From: Prostheceraeus crozeri
Lineage: Eukaryota; Platyhelminthes; Polycladida; Euryleptidae
NCBI GenBank assembly: GCA_907163375.1
Contig: CAJQUW010006859.1
Span: forward strand, 1-64,000
Direction: 5' to 3'
Length of the DNA: 64,000 nt
In this document: piece by piece, positions 25,145 through 35,720 of the stretch
Layout of the letters: the number at the start of each line of letters is the position of its first letter
How positions within the stretch are numbered: the first letter of the stretch is position 1
Program-made: the position numbers and the translations under genes
The notes under the pieces: model-generated
The model's database searches: none
Told to the model about the DNA's origin: nothing
What the model saw: only the letters and a program-made list of their open reading frames with translations

Positions 25145-25756
25145 TAAGATAAGATAAGATAATGTATATTTCAAAAAAATGAAAATCGTAAGTGGACATG
25201 AGTAGTATCAACAATACAAGAGATAAATGATTGATGTAGGTGCTTGATGAAAAGTAAACTCAGGGACATAATTAAGGAAGATAAAGTTAGACATCCATTC
25301 TGTTGTACATTGAGGCACAGTATGGTACGAAAGAATACGACCGCCGACTTCTAACTGCTTTGGGTAGAAGTAGATGCCTTGAATGTGGCAGTGTTGGAGG
25401 GAATAAAGAATGAAGGAGGTGATTCGGATCTCTCATTTTCAAAAAGGTGTTCATTGCTAGGTGGTCACGACGAATGCTAAGTGGAGTAAAGTCACTACAT
25501 AGGCAGTTTTACCACAGATAAGTCTATGAGCCCTATTTTGAACTCGTTCCATACGTTCGCTATCCTTTTGTTGTAATCCGACAAAAAGTGGACAATTGTA
25601 TTCGAGTACACTTTGTGTGCACATTTTGTAAATTTGAATAATATCTTTCTTTGGTAAAACACTGTGAAGACGACGCACCACATAAAGCCTGCTGCTAGCT
25701 TTCTTGCAAATTTTCGTGATGTGATGGTCCCATTTCAAAGAATCCGAAAACGTCAT
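25145..25756 (-). mobile_element. LINE 3' fragment (reverse transcriptase C-terminal part)
   Basis: Read on the minus strand, the first 80 or so codons resemble the region after the RT palm of jockey/CR1-type LINEs. They contain LKWDHHITKICKKASSRLYV, QSVLEYNCPLFVGL and ERMERVQNRAHRLI. After frame shifts the terminal conserved part follows (LPKAVRSRRSYSFVP). The element ends in short TATCT-type repeats (AAGATAAGATAAGATA on the + strand near 25146), a tail style seen in CR1-like elements. It is 5'-truncated and frameshifted, so it is dead. Confidence 0.8.
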
Positions 25757-26261
25757 TCAAAATGTCTGCAGGAATGATGCTTATGGCCTTTGATTGATTC
25801 CTCATGTAATCCAGAGCTAACTGTAGGCAGAATGTGCGGTCATGTCTCTGCCTAGGGTCATCAAGAATTGATTGATATCTAAGAAATCAGTTACTTCTCT
25901 GACAATCAGTTGATTGCAGGAATTGCACGTTTTCACAAACTACTACTTTGGATTTCCCTTATGTGTTTGGAATACAAAGGGGTGTGTGTAAAAGGTATGG
26001 TCTTTGGTTGATTTAGAAAAAGTATAAATAAATCCATTTATTCAATATTTTAGAGTTATATCTGAAAACTGCCTATGTGATAATTGTTGATCATTTTATA
26101 AGCAAATATCGGTATCTGTAGTGTCCTTCTTGCTGTGTGTTAAAGTACAGTTTACCTAATTCAGTTGGTTTAAGAAATGTAACAAATGCCGGATGCGACG
26201 AATGAAAATGTGTCAGAATTTGAATTGATTCCAAATCTAACGAACTTCGGCTGTAATGAAA

Positions 26262-27308
26262 TGTGCTTTATGAAACAGTACTGGGAACATTAATGAATCA
26301 GTACTGTGAGCATTAATGAAACAGTAGTGTGAGCATTAATGAAACAGTACTGGGAACATTACTGAAACAGTACTGTCAGCATTAATGAAACAGTACTGGG
26401 AACATTAATGAATCAGTACTGTGAGCATTAATGAAACAGTAGTGTGAGCATTAATGAAACAGTAGTGTGAGCATTAATGAAACAGTACTGGGAACATTAC
26501 TGAAACAGTACTGTGAGTATTAATGAAACAGTACTGTGAGTATTAATGAAACAGTACTGTGAACATTACTGAAACAGTACTGTCAGCATTAATGAAACAG
26601 TACTGTGAGCATTAATGAAACAGTACTATGAACATTACTGAAACAGTACTGTCAGCATTAATGAAACAGTACTGTGAGCATTAATGAAACAGTACTATGA
26701 ACATTACTGAAACAGTACTGTCAGCATTAATGAAACAGTACTGTGAGCATTAATGAATCAGTACTGTGAGCATTAATGAAACAGTAGTGTGAGCATTAAT
26801 GAAACAGTACTGTGAGTATTAATGAAACAGTACTGTGAACATTACTGAAACAGTACTGTGAGTATTAATGAAACAGTACTGTGAGTATTAATGAATCAGT
26901 ACTGTGAGCATTAATGAAACAGTAGTGTGAGCATTAATGAAACAGTACTGTGAGTATTAATGAAACAGTACTGTGAACATTACTGAAACAGTACTGTGAG
27001 TATTAATGAAACAGTACTGTGAACATTACTGAAACAGTACTGTCAGCATTAATGAAACAGTACTGTGAGCATTAATGAAACAGTACTATGAACATTACTG
27101 AAACAGTACTGTCAGCATTAATGAAACAGTACTGTGAGTATTAATGAATCAGTACTGTGAGCATTAATGAAACAGTAGTGTGAGCATTAATGAAACAGTA
27201 CTGGGAACATTAATGAATCAGTACTGTGAGCATTAATGAAACAGTACTGTGAGTATTAATGAATCAGTACTGTGAGCATTAATGAAACAGTACTGGGAAC
27301 ATTAATGA
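26262..27308. repeat. 23-bp minisatellite with palindromic unit (about 45 units)
   Basis: The unit is about 23 bp: ATTAATGAAACAGTACTGTG plus AGC. Each contains the 10-bp perfect palindrome ACAGTACTGT and the palindrome ATTAAT. Common variants are GGGAACATT, GTCAGCATT and AGTAGTGTG, arranged in repeating multi-unit blocks. Confidence 0.93.
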
Positions 27309-27351
27309 ACCATGCGTATGCTCCATGTAATGTAAATACTAATGGAAATGC

Positions 27352-27457
27352 TAATGAAACATTACATGAAACATTAATGAAAATACTAATGAAATGGCTA
27401 AATTTCCGTAGACAAAACATTAATGTTTCATTAGTGGTTTCATGTAATGTTTCATTA
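27352..27457. repeat. Inverted repeat at the edge of the 23-bp array
   Basis: The left arm (27352-27380) begins TAATGAAACATTACATGAAA. The right arm (27428-27457) is its reverse complement with about two mismatches. The arms reuse the ATTAATGAAAC word of the adjacent minisatellite, so the array seems to end in a foldback of its own sequence. Confidence 0.75.
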
Positions 27458-28761
27458 TATTTTTCATTAATGTTTTCCAAAAAATTTTCGTACGGGACAT
27501 ATTACTTAATAAATATACATATTACTTGCATCTAGTCAATGCAATTGAAAATTTAACATTTTCTAATGTTACCCCATTGACATAGATTTTAGCAGTGAAT
27601 GAATTGAAACCGTTTAGCATTAGATATATAATGCATGCTATTGTGCAGCTTTCTATGTATGCAGGTTAATAATTTCCACAATCAAGTCGTTATATAGCAC
27701 CATAATTACCTAGATATTATAGTACCTAGATTTTCCTACTTTGCAATGATATAGGTGACGGTGACTAGGCATAATAGAATTGGAAAAAGCAACTCCGGAT
27801 TTCGCCTTCAGGTTTGAAGAGCTTTCTAATGGACTTGCTCACTTTGCTTTTGCTGCGGCAATGTCTGTTAGTGCGCTCATTGAGAGAAGCCATTTTGTTG
27901 AACGATCCCAGCTTTGATAGTGGTCATTCTACCAGGTGCAGCTATAGTTCTACTGTGGATGATGCTTGCAAAAAGAGCGCTTTGACTGCGCAATATGACG
28001 GACCAACATATATTTTGTAGTGATATAATATCAACATACCATGTCCAAGTCACTATCGGTGTTGAGCTAGAGCGTTTCTTTGGATGATAAACAGAACTCT
28101 TCCTCTTGTTGCTTTCGTCATTATTATGTTGAGTGTGATCAACCAAAAACATCGCATTCCTTCACAAAATTTCACTAGATATTCAGCCTCTTTTTTTACT
28201 GCAACCTTTCCATTTTTTATATATTCTATCATAATCCGTCAATCATCATTTTGGTTGTGTTAAAATACATTAACCGTCTGCAATGTTGATCTGAATTTTG
28301 TGAACATTAGACAATGCGTTATGTCGAGACAACCATTCACTATTCCAAAATAAATCAAGGTCCAAAATCCATGCCATTTAAAAGGGCATCAAAATAGCAA
28401 TCTTGTCGATATAGCCTATTTACCTTCCACTTCAAATGCGAGATGCTGAAATATAATATTTTGCAGATCACTGTGTTTGATGCAACGCATAATAGTAATA
28501 AGCTTGTAAAATTAAGCTATTCAGTACATGCGCATTCAATTAGGCTACCATTTGCTTTTGTTAATTTTCCATGAGATAAATAAAATCTTTCATTCTTTTG
28601 TTCACCGACCGATTATTACTATTATGCAGCCAGCAAACTGACACGTCCTTATCTCAAGGTGCTATACTAGAAATTAAATGCTTTCTGTCTCTAGAACTGT
28701 CATGTTTCATAATGGAAAAATGTTAATAAAAAACTTGTGAAATGACAAGATACAGACTTCA
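27458..28761. other. Intron sequence, no supported gene
   Basis: AT-rich with short open frames only. No recognisable motifs or repeats. Confidence 0.5.
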
Positions 28762-28850
28762 AGATATCCGTGTTTAGAGGTAATTATGAGAGATATCCGT
28801 GTACCGAAGGTAATTATGAGAGATATCCGTGTACAGAAGGTAATTATGGA
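28762..28850. repeat. About 30-bp tandem repeat, three units
   Basis: AGATATCCGTGTACAGAAGG followed by TAATTATGAG occurs three times with small differences, starting at about 28762, 28791 and 28821. Confidence 0.85.
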
Positions 28851-29370
28851 AATTATTAACCTATTAATCGCAAAGTGGTTGATTCATTATTTCTCCACAG
28901 GGGCTCTCACAGTGCTGATCAATCCAAGCTTTGAGTTGTGTACTACTTCCATCATTTCAGAGATGGAAAAATCAATTCCGGGCTGGATTTTACACGGATT
29001 TTGATTTTCCATAACCTGGCTGTGATAGTAATAGGAGTTCAGTAGATGTAACCACTGCGATTCATGGCTTCGCTTGTTAGATCTGATCATCTGCGAGTCT
29101 GAAGCAGACACGTTTGATCTAGAGGACAACGGGCCTCGTGTTTCGTGAAGCAGTGCTTTAGTGGTAGAATCCCTCTCTCAGCAGATGGTCCAATGACTCT
29201 TTTTGTCTTCTGACTTCAACAATTTTATTTGCTGAAAGCCGATAAGTTGGTAATCATGAGAATTCTCTTGTAAGATTCTTACGCAATGCGTAGATCGGCG
29301 TGTAGCCATCTAGTAAGTTGTCAGCTTTCGAATTTCTAGGCAAGATGCTCATGAAGTAGGACGGAATAGG

Positions 29371-29472
29371 TAGTCTCCGTGGCACAGTGGTTAAGTGCTT
29401 GGCCTGGCGATCTTTTGGTCAAGCGGTCGAGCCCCGAAAGTGTCATCGGAAGTCGGCAGGAAGGGCATCCGT
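29371..29472 (+). mobile_element. tRNA-derived SINE, copy 6, 5' half
   Basis: A well-preserved head (TAGTCTCCGTGGCACAGTGG, GGTCGAGCCCC) and the first part of the body up to GGAAGGGCATCCG. The rest of the same SINE resumes at 30081. The copy is split by insertion of family A copy A2. Confidence 0.88.
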
Positions 29473-30080
29473 CAAAGAAATGGATTCATCTGCGCGCGCT
29501 TCGGTTTCCTAGAAAGGAAGGGTTATATGTAACCTTAATATCGTAATGGCACATCACAGAATTAGACAACTTGCTCCTTCTCGAATGGATAATTCGTGTA
29601 TCGCTTGCTATTGGAAATGGCAAACGATAAGCTGTCAGCAGAGGACACCAGAGCCAGTGAGAGATGCGTGCGTGCTGTGATATCACTTCGCACACAGCAA
29701 AGCACACATCGTCTAGGTAACATTCGATTCGGTGTATGCACTATGCAATGAGAAATACTGAAAAGACGATGTTGAAATCATCAAGTGAACTAATTTTGGT
29801 ACGCCTGCTACTTTTTTTAATAATGATCGGAAGGGCCAACATTATGGAAAAACGTGTGGGCAATGATCTGAAGTCTTCGAATCTGAAGGAATTTTGGCAA
29901 TCGAAGCACTTTGCTGGAACTCACATTAATCCGCAAGCGACGCACGACTTTTTTCCTATCTCTGTAAGGTATTAGGAATTCCTTTTTGGCCACTTAATAG
30001 GTTCCTCGATGTGCCGGCGATTTCGTATTAATCACACTTCTAGCAAACCGAAGCAGATAAACAAAATATTTAATTCGGTG
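29473..30080 (-). mobile_element. Family A DNA transposon, copy A2 (inserted in a SINE)
   Basis: This 608-bp element is the inverted counterpart of A3 over most of its length. Its ends (CAAAGAAATGGATTCATCTG and, reversed, CACCGAATTAAATATTTTG) match the A3 termini with a few changes. It interrupts a SINE whose unbroken family sequence reads GCATCCGGAC at this point. The left flank is GCATCCGT and the right flank GGATCCGG. Both are one base from GCATCCGG, indicating an 8-bp target duplication and hence hAT-like transposition. Confidence 0.85.
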
Positions 30081-30175
30081 GGATCCGGACTAAATGTTAC
30101 CGCAACACTCCAGGATAGTCTGACTAGCACCGTGTAAGCCTCCAGTATGGGGAGTAGTGACGCTAAATCTTCATA
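30081..30175 (+). mobile_element. tRNA-derived SINE, copy 6, 3' half
   Basis: Continues the SINE interrupted at 29472: GGATCCGGACTAAATG, then AGTCTGACTAGCACCGTGTA, then GGGGAGTAGTGACGCTAAAT. The two halves together make one near-complete SINE. Confidence 0.85.
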
Positions 30176-30994
30176 CTCTTGAAGCAATGCATGTCACGCT
30201 AATTAGCTCCCAGCTGCAGCCACTTTTTCACTGTCAATACGACCGAGATTAGCTGCATGAGAAGGCCTGCATTATCTGTTTAGTGGATATTTTTGCTGTG
30301 AGGATAATTGGAGTGGATTGAGTTGCAGATGAACGGCGCACCGGCTGTCAATTTCGAGTTCGTTGCCTATCGACTTCCCACGTCACGCTCACACACATTT
30401 TTGCAGTGAAAAGATTGAAATGTAAAGTCAGTCACGTAACGGAGTCCACTGACAAACTGCATTTCGGATAATGAGTTGATGACATGATTATTGGAACGAC
30501 AGATGGAAGGATTTCATCAGAATGAAATTGGATCAGCAATGAAAGTGCATGGAGGATGTCAGATGGGAGCCGTATTGCTGCCTTCGCTCAGCCACGTGGT
30601 TCCTGCGGCTGATAACTCGTCTACAGTGAGTCAGCGGTGAAGCGGGAAAGATCCTCGCTGTAAATTTGTGCCTTCTGTCCATCGCATCCACTTGCTTTCT
30701 TTACGTTCACTTCAGTTTAGAAGTGATGGATGGAACTGTTCAAAAGCGGTTCTCAGATCGATAAAGTTCATGCGAGTTATTCAAAATATCGATGAATTTG
30801 AAGTACCACAATCTCTGGAATTCCAGATAGCAGATTGCTTTCATTCCATAACCTTCCATTTTTATAGACTGAAAACCTTTTATTGAATATGCATCAGTAA
30901 TCATGGTAGTCAGAGCCGTGGTGTAGCATTTCAAAATCCCGGAAAATCTCAGGTCCGGAAGATATATTCTTTCAGATAAGGAATGAATTTGCAA
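30176..30994. other. Intron sequence with weak LINE-like words
   Basis: No supported gene. On the minus strand near 30760 a frame reads FIDLRTAFEQFH, and near 30690 another reads VKKASGCDGQ. Both resemble LINE reverse transcriptase motifs, but they occur in the wrong order, so I leave the region unassigned. Confidence 0.4.
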
Positions 30995-31087
30995 GAATAC
31001 TTTCCGGAAAACTCTTGTCTGTATTACACTGATTGAGTTGCTAATAAACATCAGTCCATACAGACAGGAGTTTTCCGGAAAGTATTC
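30995..31087. repeat. Inverted repeat, 30-bp arms
   Basis: The left arm GAATACTTTCCGGAAAACTC... (30995-31024) and the right arm at 31058-31087 are reverse complements with one or two mismatches, around a 33-bp loop. TTCCGGAA palindromes lie within each arm. Confidence 0.8.
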
Positions 31088-31149
31088 TCAGTTCCGGAAA
31101 TTTGTAGAAAGTTTTACAAATGCCATAACAAGGGATGCATGTATGACTA

Positions 31150-31256
31150 ACGATGCGTCCCCATACTGGGGGCTTGGACGGTGCTGACTTTTGCCTGGAG
31201 CGTTGTGGTCTTTTAGCCTTATGCCTTCCCGCCGACTTTCAATGACATTTTCAGGA
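31150..31256 (-). mobile_element. tRNA-derived SINE, copy 7 (partial)
   Basis: The reverse complement of the SINE 3' half: GCGTCCCCATACTGGGGGCT, then GGACGGTGCTGAC, then CCGACTTTCAATGACATTTT. The tRNA-like head is missing beyond about 31256. Confidence 0.8.
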
Positions 31257-31635
31257 CCAATCGACCATTATGCAGGCCTACAGGCTTACATGGGCAGCAT
31301 GCATACTTGCAGTGTTTTTAAGGTGTTCCACGTGTCACATTCTGCACCTTGGAATTTTCGACTTGTACCGTGGAATTTGAACGGTCATCCGTTACATGTA
31401 GTGAGCCATAGCCAACACAATCAATGTCCAGAATTCATCTCAAGATAGCTCATTAACATGGAGAATTAACATGCGCTATCGCTATCATTGCTCGTAAGAT
31501 GCATGTCAGTCATAATCATGTGGTCTTTTCTTCTTGCTTTTCTTTGTACGACCTCCGACCATAGAAGTGGATAATAGTACACTAGAATGGAAGTTTGATA
31601 TCTTGCCTATCTGCAATGATGGCACATGGGAAAAT

Positions 31636-31894
31636 CCATAGAAATTGACAACAATAAAACCTCTAGAATGGAAATTAAGCTTCATGCAATGCACAATAAC
31701 GGCACATAAATCGCACGCATTTTCACTTAGATGCACCTGCCAACGTCTGCATCATTGGGTTAGAATCAGTCACATGTGTAAATCGAAGCTTTTAATTGGT
31801 GGTTCATGCCCCAACTTAGTGTCCCCCGGATGTGCCGCGACCTTGAGTCAGTTTCCATTCTAGCAAACTTCAGATAAACAGTTCATTTCTATGG
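31636..31894 (+). mobile_element. Family B MITE, copy B1
   Basis: A 259-bp element. The left end starts CCATAGAAATTGACAACAAT, and the reverse complement of the right end starts CCATAGAAATGAACTGTTTA. Both ends contain CTAGAATGGAAA about 30 bp inward. Flanks are GAAAAT and AAAAAT, a likely 6-bp duplication. A partial relic of the same family (CCATAGAAGTGGATAATAG, then CTAGAATGGAAG) lies just upstream at 31559-31635. Confidence 0.8.
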
Positions 31895-33349
31895 AAAAAT
31901 CTATGGTTTGTAGATCTGCTTCGATCTAAAACATCGTATCATAGTCAAGCTATTTGCCAAGTTGGTTGTGGAAGTTGTTGACAGCAAATTGCAGGATTTT
32001 CATGAGGAGAACTTTAAGTGGGATGGCAGCATTGTTTCATGTGAATTAGCGCACTACCGGTATTCCATGGATTAATATACTGTGTCTATTTGTGGCAGTC
32101 ATTGACAACTATTTTTCAATACTGGAATACGAATCAAAAATTGGTTGAGAGTCATAATCGAATGTGGTCGGTGCATTGGTTGTAAGAATATCTCAAGAAT
32201 TCAAAGATAAAAATTCGAATTATTGGATAATTTCTCTTTCTAGCGGCTAAGTAACCTAGTGCTTTCTGGAATGAACACATTGAAAGCTTCTTTACCGACA
32301 GTCATTTCTCAGATAAATGAAATGTCGCTGGATCCTTTCAATTAATTAGTAAATAGTTTATGTGATATAGTATGATGATATTTTGGAAGCTCATATTCGA
32401 AAGCATGCAAAGGTTTTGAAAATTGTTCAAATATATTGAACAGGGGAACCCTTTTAAGTAAAATGAATACTCTGAGATTTCTTGGCCTCTGATTTCAAGC
32501 TGGAGCAATGTATGTTCTGTAAATCGACATTACAAGTTGCGTATGTGTCTGATTATACTCTTGATTGATTATGGTATTGTTTCTATGGTATTCTATGGTA
32601 TTGTTAATTTCTATGCCTCCGACTGAATGGTGCAGAAAATATTTGATCGATTCTGATCATTATGAAAATACATTTCTATGTTTGATAATGAGTCTCTTAT
32701 CTAAATAGCACATGTTATTAACTTCAAGACTTGAAAAGTCACCTTGCGCACGTACATGCAGAATCGCGAGTAAAATTCACTGTTAAATGCTAAATTTTAC
32801 ACTGAATTCATGACTTCTGTTTATGCTTATAAATCCTGAGTGCGTTAGGCGTAGACTAATCATAATGAAAGGCGATCTTGAGACGATTTGAGTGTGACCC
32901 GTGGGAATGATCAGATGACCCGTAGCAAAAACCTTTAAAGAAACCCTGATATTTGCGTTGTCTTTCATCGTGATAGACAATCTTCTTCCGAGCGGGCTAC
33001 TCGGTCACCGGGAGATGGTCATTCCGGCATCAGTTCTAAAGATGCGGTCATTTGATCCCGTGTTTGAAAGAGTTCCAGCACTTCTTCTGTGTGTCTGCTA
33101 TCATCTCAGCTTCCTTCAGCAAGTGTATGAATTGGATGAAGATGTCTACCGTGGCATCCGTAATCTTCCTCACTTTCAGCTAATGAAGTCCAGTGAGAGA
33201 TATATCACAGGAACTTACATGTATTGGTTATATTTTAGGATAGAACAGAATCTTCCGCCAGTGATGAAATTGTTAGTCGAGTGGATGACCATCTTCAGCC
33301 ACCGGGCGGCGGAGGGACGCCCAGTTTGCATGTTGAACTATGCTTTGGA
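31895..33349. other. Intron sequence, no supported gene
   Basis: AT-rich. A plus-strand open frame of 148 codons starts at 32958, but its last part runs into a reversed SINE fragment. It has no recognisable domain and is not annotated as a gene. Confidence 0.5.
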
Positions 33350-33383
33350 GGCCAAGCACCTAATCACAGCCACGGAGACCACA
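33350..33383 (-). mobile_element. tRNA-derived SINE, copy 8 (head relic)
   Basis: Only the reverse complement of the SINE head survives: GGCCAAGCACCTAATCACAG followed by CCACGGAGACCAC. The preceding sequence is not clearly SINE. Confidence 0.6.
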
Positions 33384-34316
33384 TGTTGTAAAAATATTAG
33401 TTAATTAGTGAAATTTCTGGGTTTTGAAGATCCCACAATGCGGGATTGGCGGATATTCGCCATTGACAAGTGTCGGTTCTCTTACAGTGCTGAGATTGAC
33501 AATAATTAGACTCCGTCGCAGACTGTGAATTTGATGTTGTGAACTGATGTCTTTTAGCAGAACAATGCCCGCACTTGAAAGTCACAAACTCAGCATTTGG
33601 CTATTCACCCAAAGATTCCTGAAATGCTTTTGAGTGAGCATTATCTGATTTCTGTACATGTGTTCGCATCACTAATATTGTGCACCACTGTCTTTTTGTA
33701 TACCGAAATATCTTTATCGTAACTTTGATTTGTTGCAACGCCGAGCACAAAATAATTCATGGTATGGAATGTGAATTGAAATATCTGATATCATCAAAGA
33801 AATTCTCGTCAAAAACATACCCTTTGAACTCTTCTGTTTTCGAGCTGTCGTCTCAGTCTGCTGTCCTCAAAACATCCGGCCGAATGTTTGCATGTGTCAA
33901 CTTTTACTCTCACATTGTGATTGCTGACCTTCTTTGTTGGAATCGCTCAATATTGAAATATTTAAGTCTCGTCTCACTTCATTGATTTGCGCTCATTCGT
34001 GTGACCTTGATATCATGAAAGGTTTTCAATATCTACAACGAATCCAATCACGTCAAGTTGTGGACTGAAACTGCAAAGTTGTAGGAACAGAGAAAGAGCA
34101 AAATGTCAAAAACATTGTGCATGCTCTAGAAGTGGAATTCATTCGAGTACTGCGAAGTCTTGAATTTTTACGCTGTGCTCTTTTTACTTCTACAGCGTAG
34201 GCTGAAGCCGCAGACGTGATTGAAATAACAACTTGATAGAACTTGACTCCCTAGAGATCTAAAATGCTTTGAATCAAGAACTGCAATTTACCTGTAACTT
34301 TGGTTGATACCCATAA
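33384..34316. other. Intron sequence, no feature seen
   Basis: AT-rich sequence with only short open frames before the Penelope-like relic. Confidence 0.45.
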
Positions 34317-34518
34317 CTCTTATATAATAGTCTGCAATGTAATCCTAAAATTAAAAAACACGAAAATTGTATTGCCTGTAGCTGGCTACCTAGTAATTGT
34401 ACTTATATGAACAAATATTTAGTTGACAAATTCACTTGCAATTTTTGCCAAAAATGAGTACGTCGGGCAGACCCGTCGCCCTTTTCAATTCCGCTTCAAT
34501 GAACACAGAGGTCACAGT
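34317..34518 (+). mobile_element. Penelope-like element relic: C-rich linker and GIY-YIG endonuclease
   Basis: An open stretch reads CNPKIKKHENCIACSW, then KYLVDKFTCNFC. After a one-base shift it continues NEYVGQTRRPFQFRFNEHRG before a stop. The order (spaced cysteines, then YKxxCxxC-like, then YVGQTRR...R..EH) is that of the GIY-YIG endonuclease found at the C-terminus of Penelope-like retroelements. It has a frameshift and an early stop, and no reverse transcriptase is seen upstream. It is a dead fragment. Confidence 0.7.
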
Positions 34519-35675
34519 TGCCTCTATCGATGACTTCTCGTCAGATACATTGGATAAATGCACGAATCCAGTGAACAGTCGGCTCATTAAATGCTTGAAA
34601 CCTGCGATAACTCGTAAACATCAACTGATCGATTTCTGATTCTTACATTACCATACCGTATATACGGACACAGAGCGAAGACATCACGCTCTCCTGACTT
34701 CTTTTAATTGATTGTTTTGGCTTTTATTGCCCCTGTAGAAGCGTGAATACGCAAAACGTTTGGCCTGCACTTGTATTTTATCACAATATCATAGCCAATT
34801 CATTCCCCAAGAAGACACCTCCACGTACTTTTGATTTCATAATGAAAAGTCTTCTGTTTGCGGCAGTCATATTCTACAATGTTCTATTTTCTGCTTAGTC
34901 TTGTCACTTGCACGTGTACTGAGTCAATATTTGCAGGACAAATACTCTCATTGTTCATGTTTCAGCTTCCGGGAAGTTTCATTTTACTCTCCCATTCCAC
35001 ACATCACTCATTTCCACTATTTTATTGCACTTCTTCAGTGTAGATTTGTTGTCCTCTTTTTCTGACCTCTGCATCTGTTCATTGCCTTCAAGGAATGCTT
35101 TATTATCCATCTCTGGTTATGTTTTTATTTCTGCTTTGCCGCTGATACAAGTCGCAAGCTTTGGACACACAATTAGCGCCAAGCGGCGGCATCACTCTCT
35201 GTAATCAGCACTAAGCCTCATAGACATCGGATTGTTGAAGTGGAGGGTCCAGCTGTGTTCTTCCAGTTAAATACAAAATGTCAACAACTCTCTAACGATA
35301 TCGGTGGTCTTTGCAATACTTTGAGAGATGGATTTTGATCTTCTTTGTTTGATCGATTTCATCGTCGCTCTTTTCATTCAATTTAATCAATGAACTGTGT
35401 CGGGTACATGTCTTAGCCACTTTGTCGGATTTGTAATGATTTGGATTCTTGCAGTGATAGTTTTCGAATCCCCCAGCGAGTTGATTCATTCGCTGAGTTT
35501 AGCACGCGTTCAAATTCGGATCATTAGTCAGAACGGGAGACATGTAGTGGCTTATAAAAGGAAAGGCAGTGCGGTAGTTTGCTGGTTCAAAAGTCATTTT
35601 TGCTTTAAAAGAAAAATCCTCTTTCCCCTTCGAAAGAAAAAGCTTCGACAAATAATTTATATTTTTCAATGAAGA
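34519..35675. other. Intron sequence, no supported gene
   Basis: AT-rich with short open frames. No repeat boundary recognised until the hammerhead-like motif near 35680. Confidence 0.45.
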
Positions 35676-35720
35676 TAAAAACCCAACGCGTTTCGTCCTG
35701 TGGACAGCATCAAGGGTACT
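35676..35720 (-). ncRNA. Hammerhead-ribozyme-like motif (degenerate)
   Basis: On the minus strand the sequence reads CTTGATGCTGTCCACAGGAC followed by GAAACGCG. GUCC-ACA-GGAC forms a perfect 4-bp stem II with a 3-base loop, and the following GAAAC is the conserved hammerhead box. The upstream core is UUGAUGC instead of CUGAUGA, so two core positions differ and cleavage activity is doubtful. Hammerheads of this GGACGAAACGCG style are known from Penelope-like elements and schistosome satellites, and Penelope relics occur in this window. Confidence 0.35.

Noticed and set aside
30660..31051. LINE-like words FIDLRTAFEQFH and VKKASGCDGQ on the minus strand
   Set aside because: They occur in the reverse of the normal order and only about 20 codons apart. 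Chance or heavy rearrangement cannot be separated.
32958..33404. 148-codon plus-strand open frame
   Set aside because: No recognisable domain, and its C-terminal part reads through a reversed SINE fragment (33350-33383).
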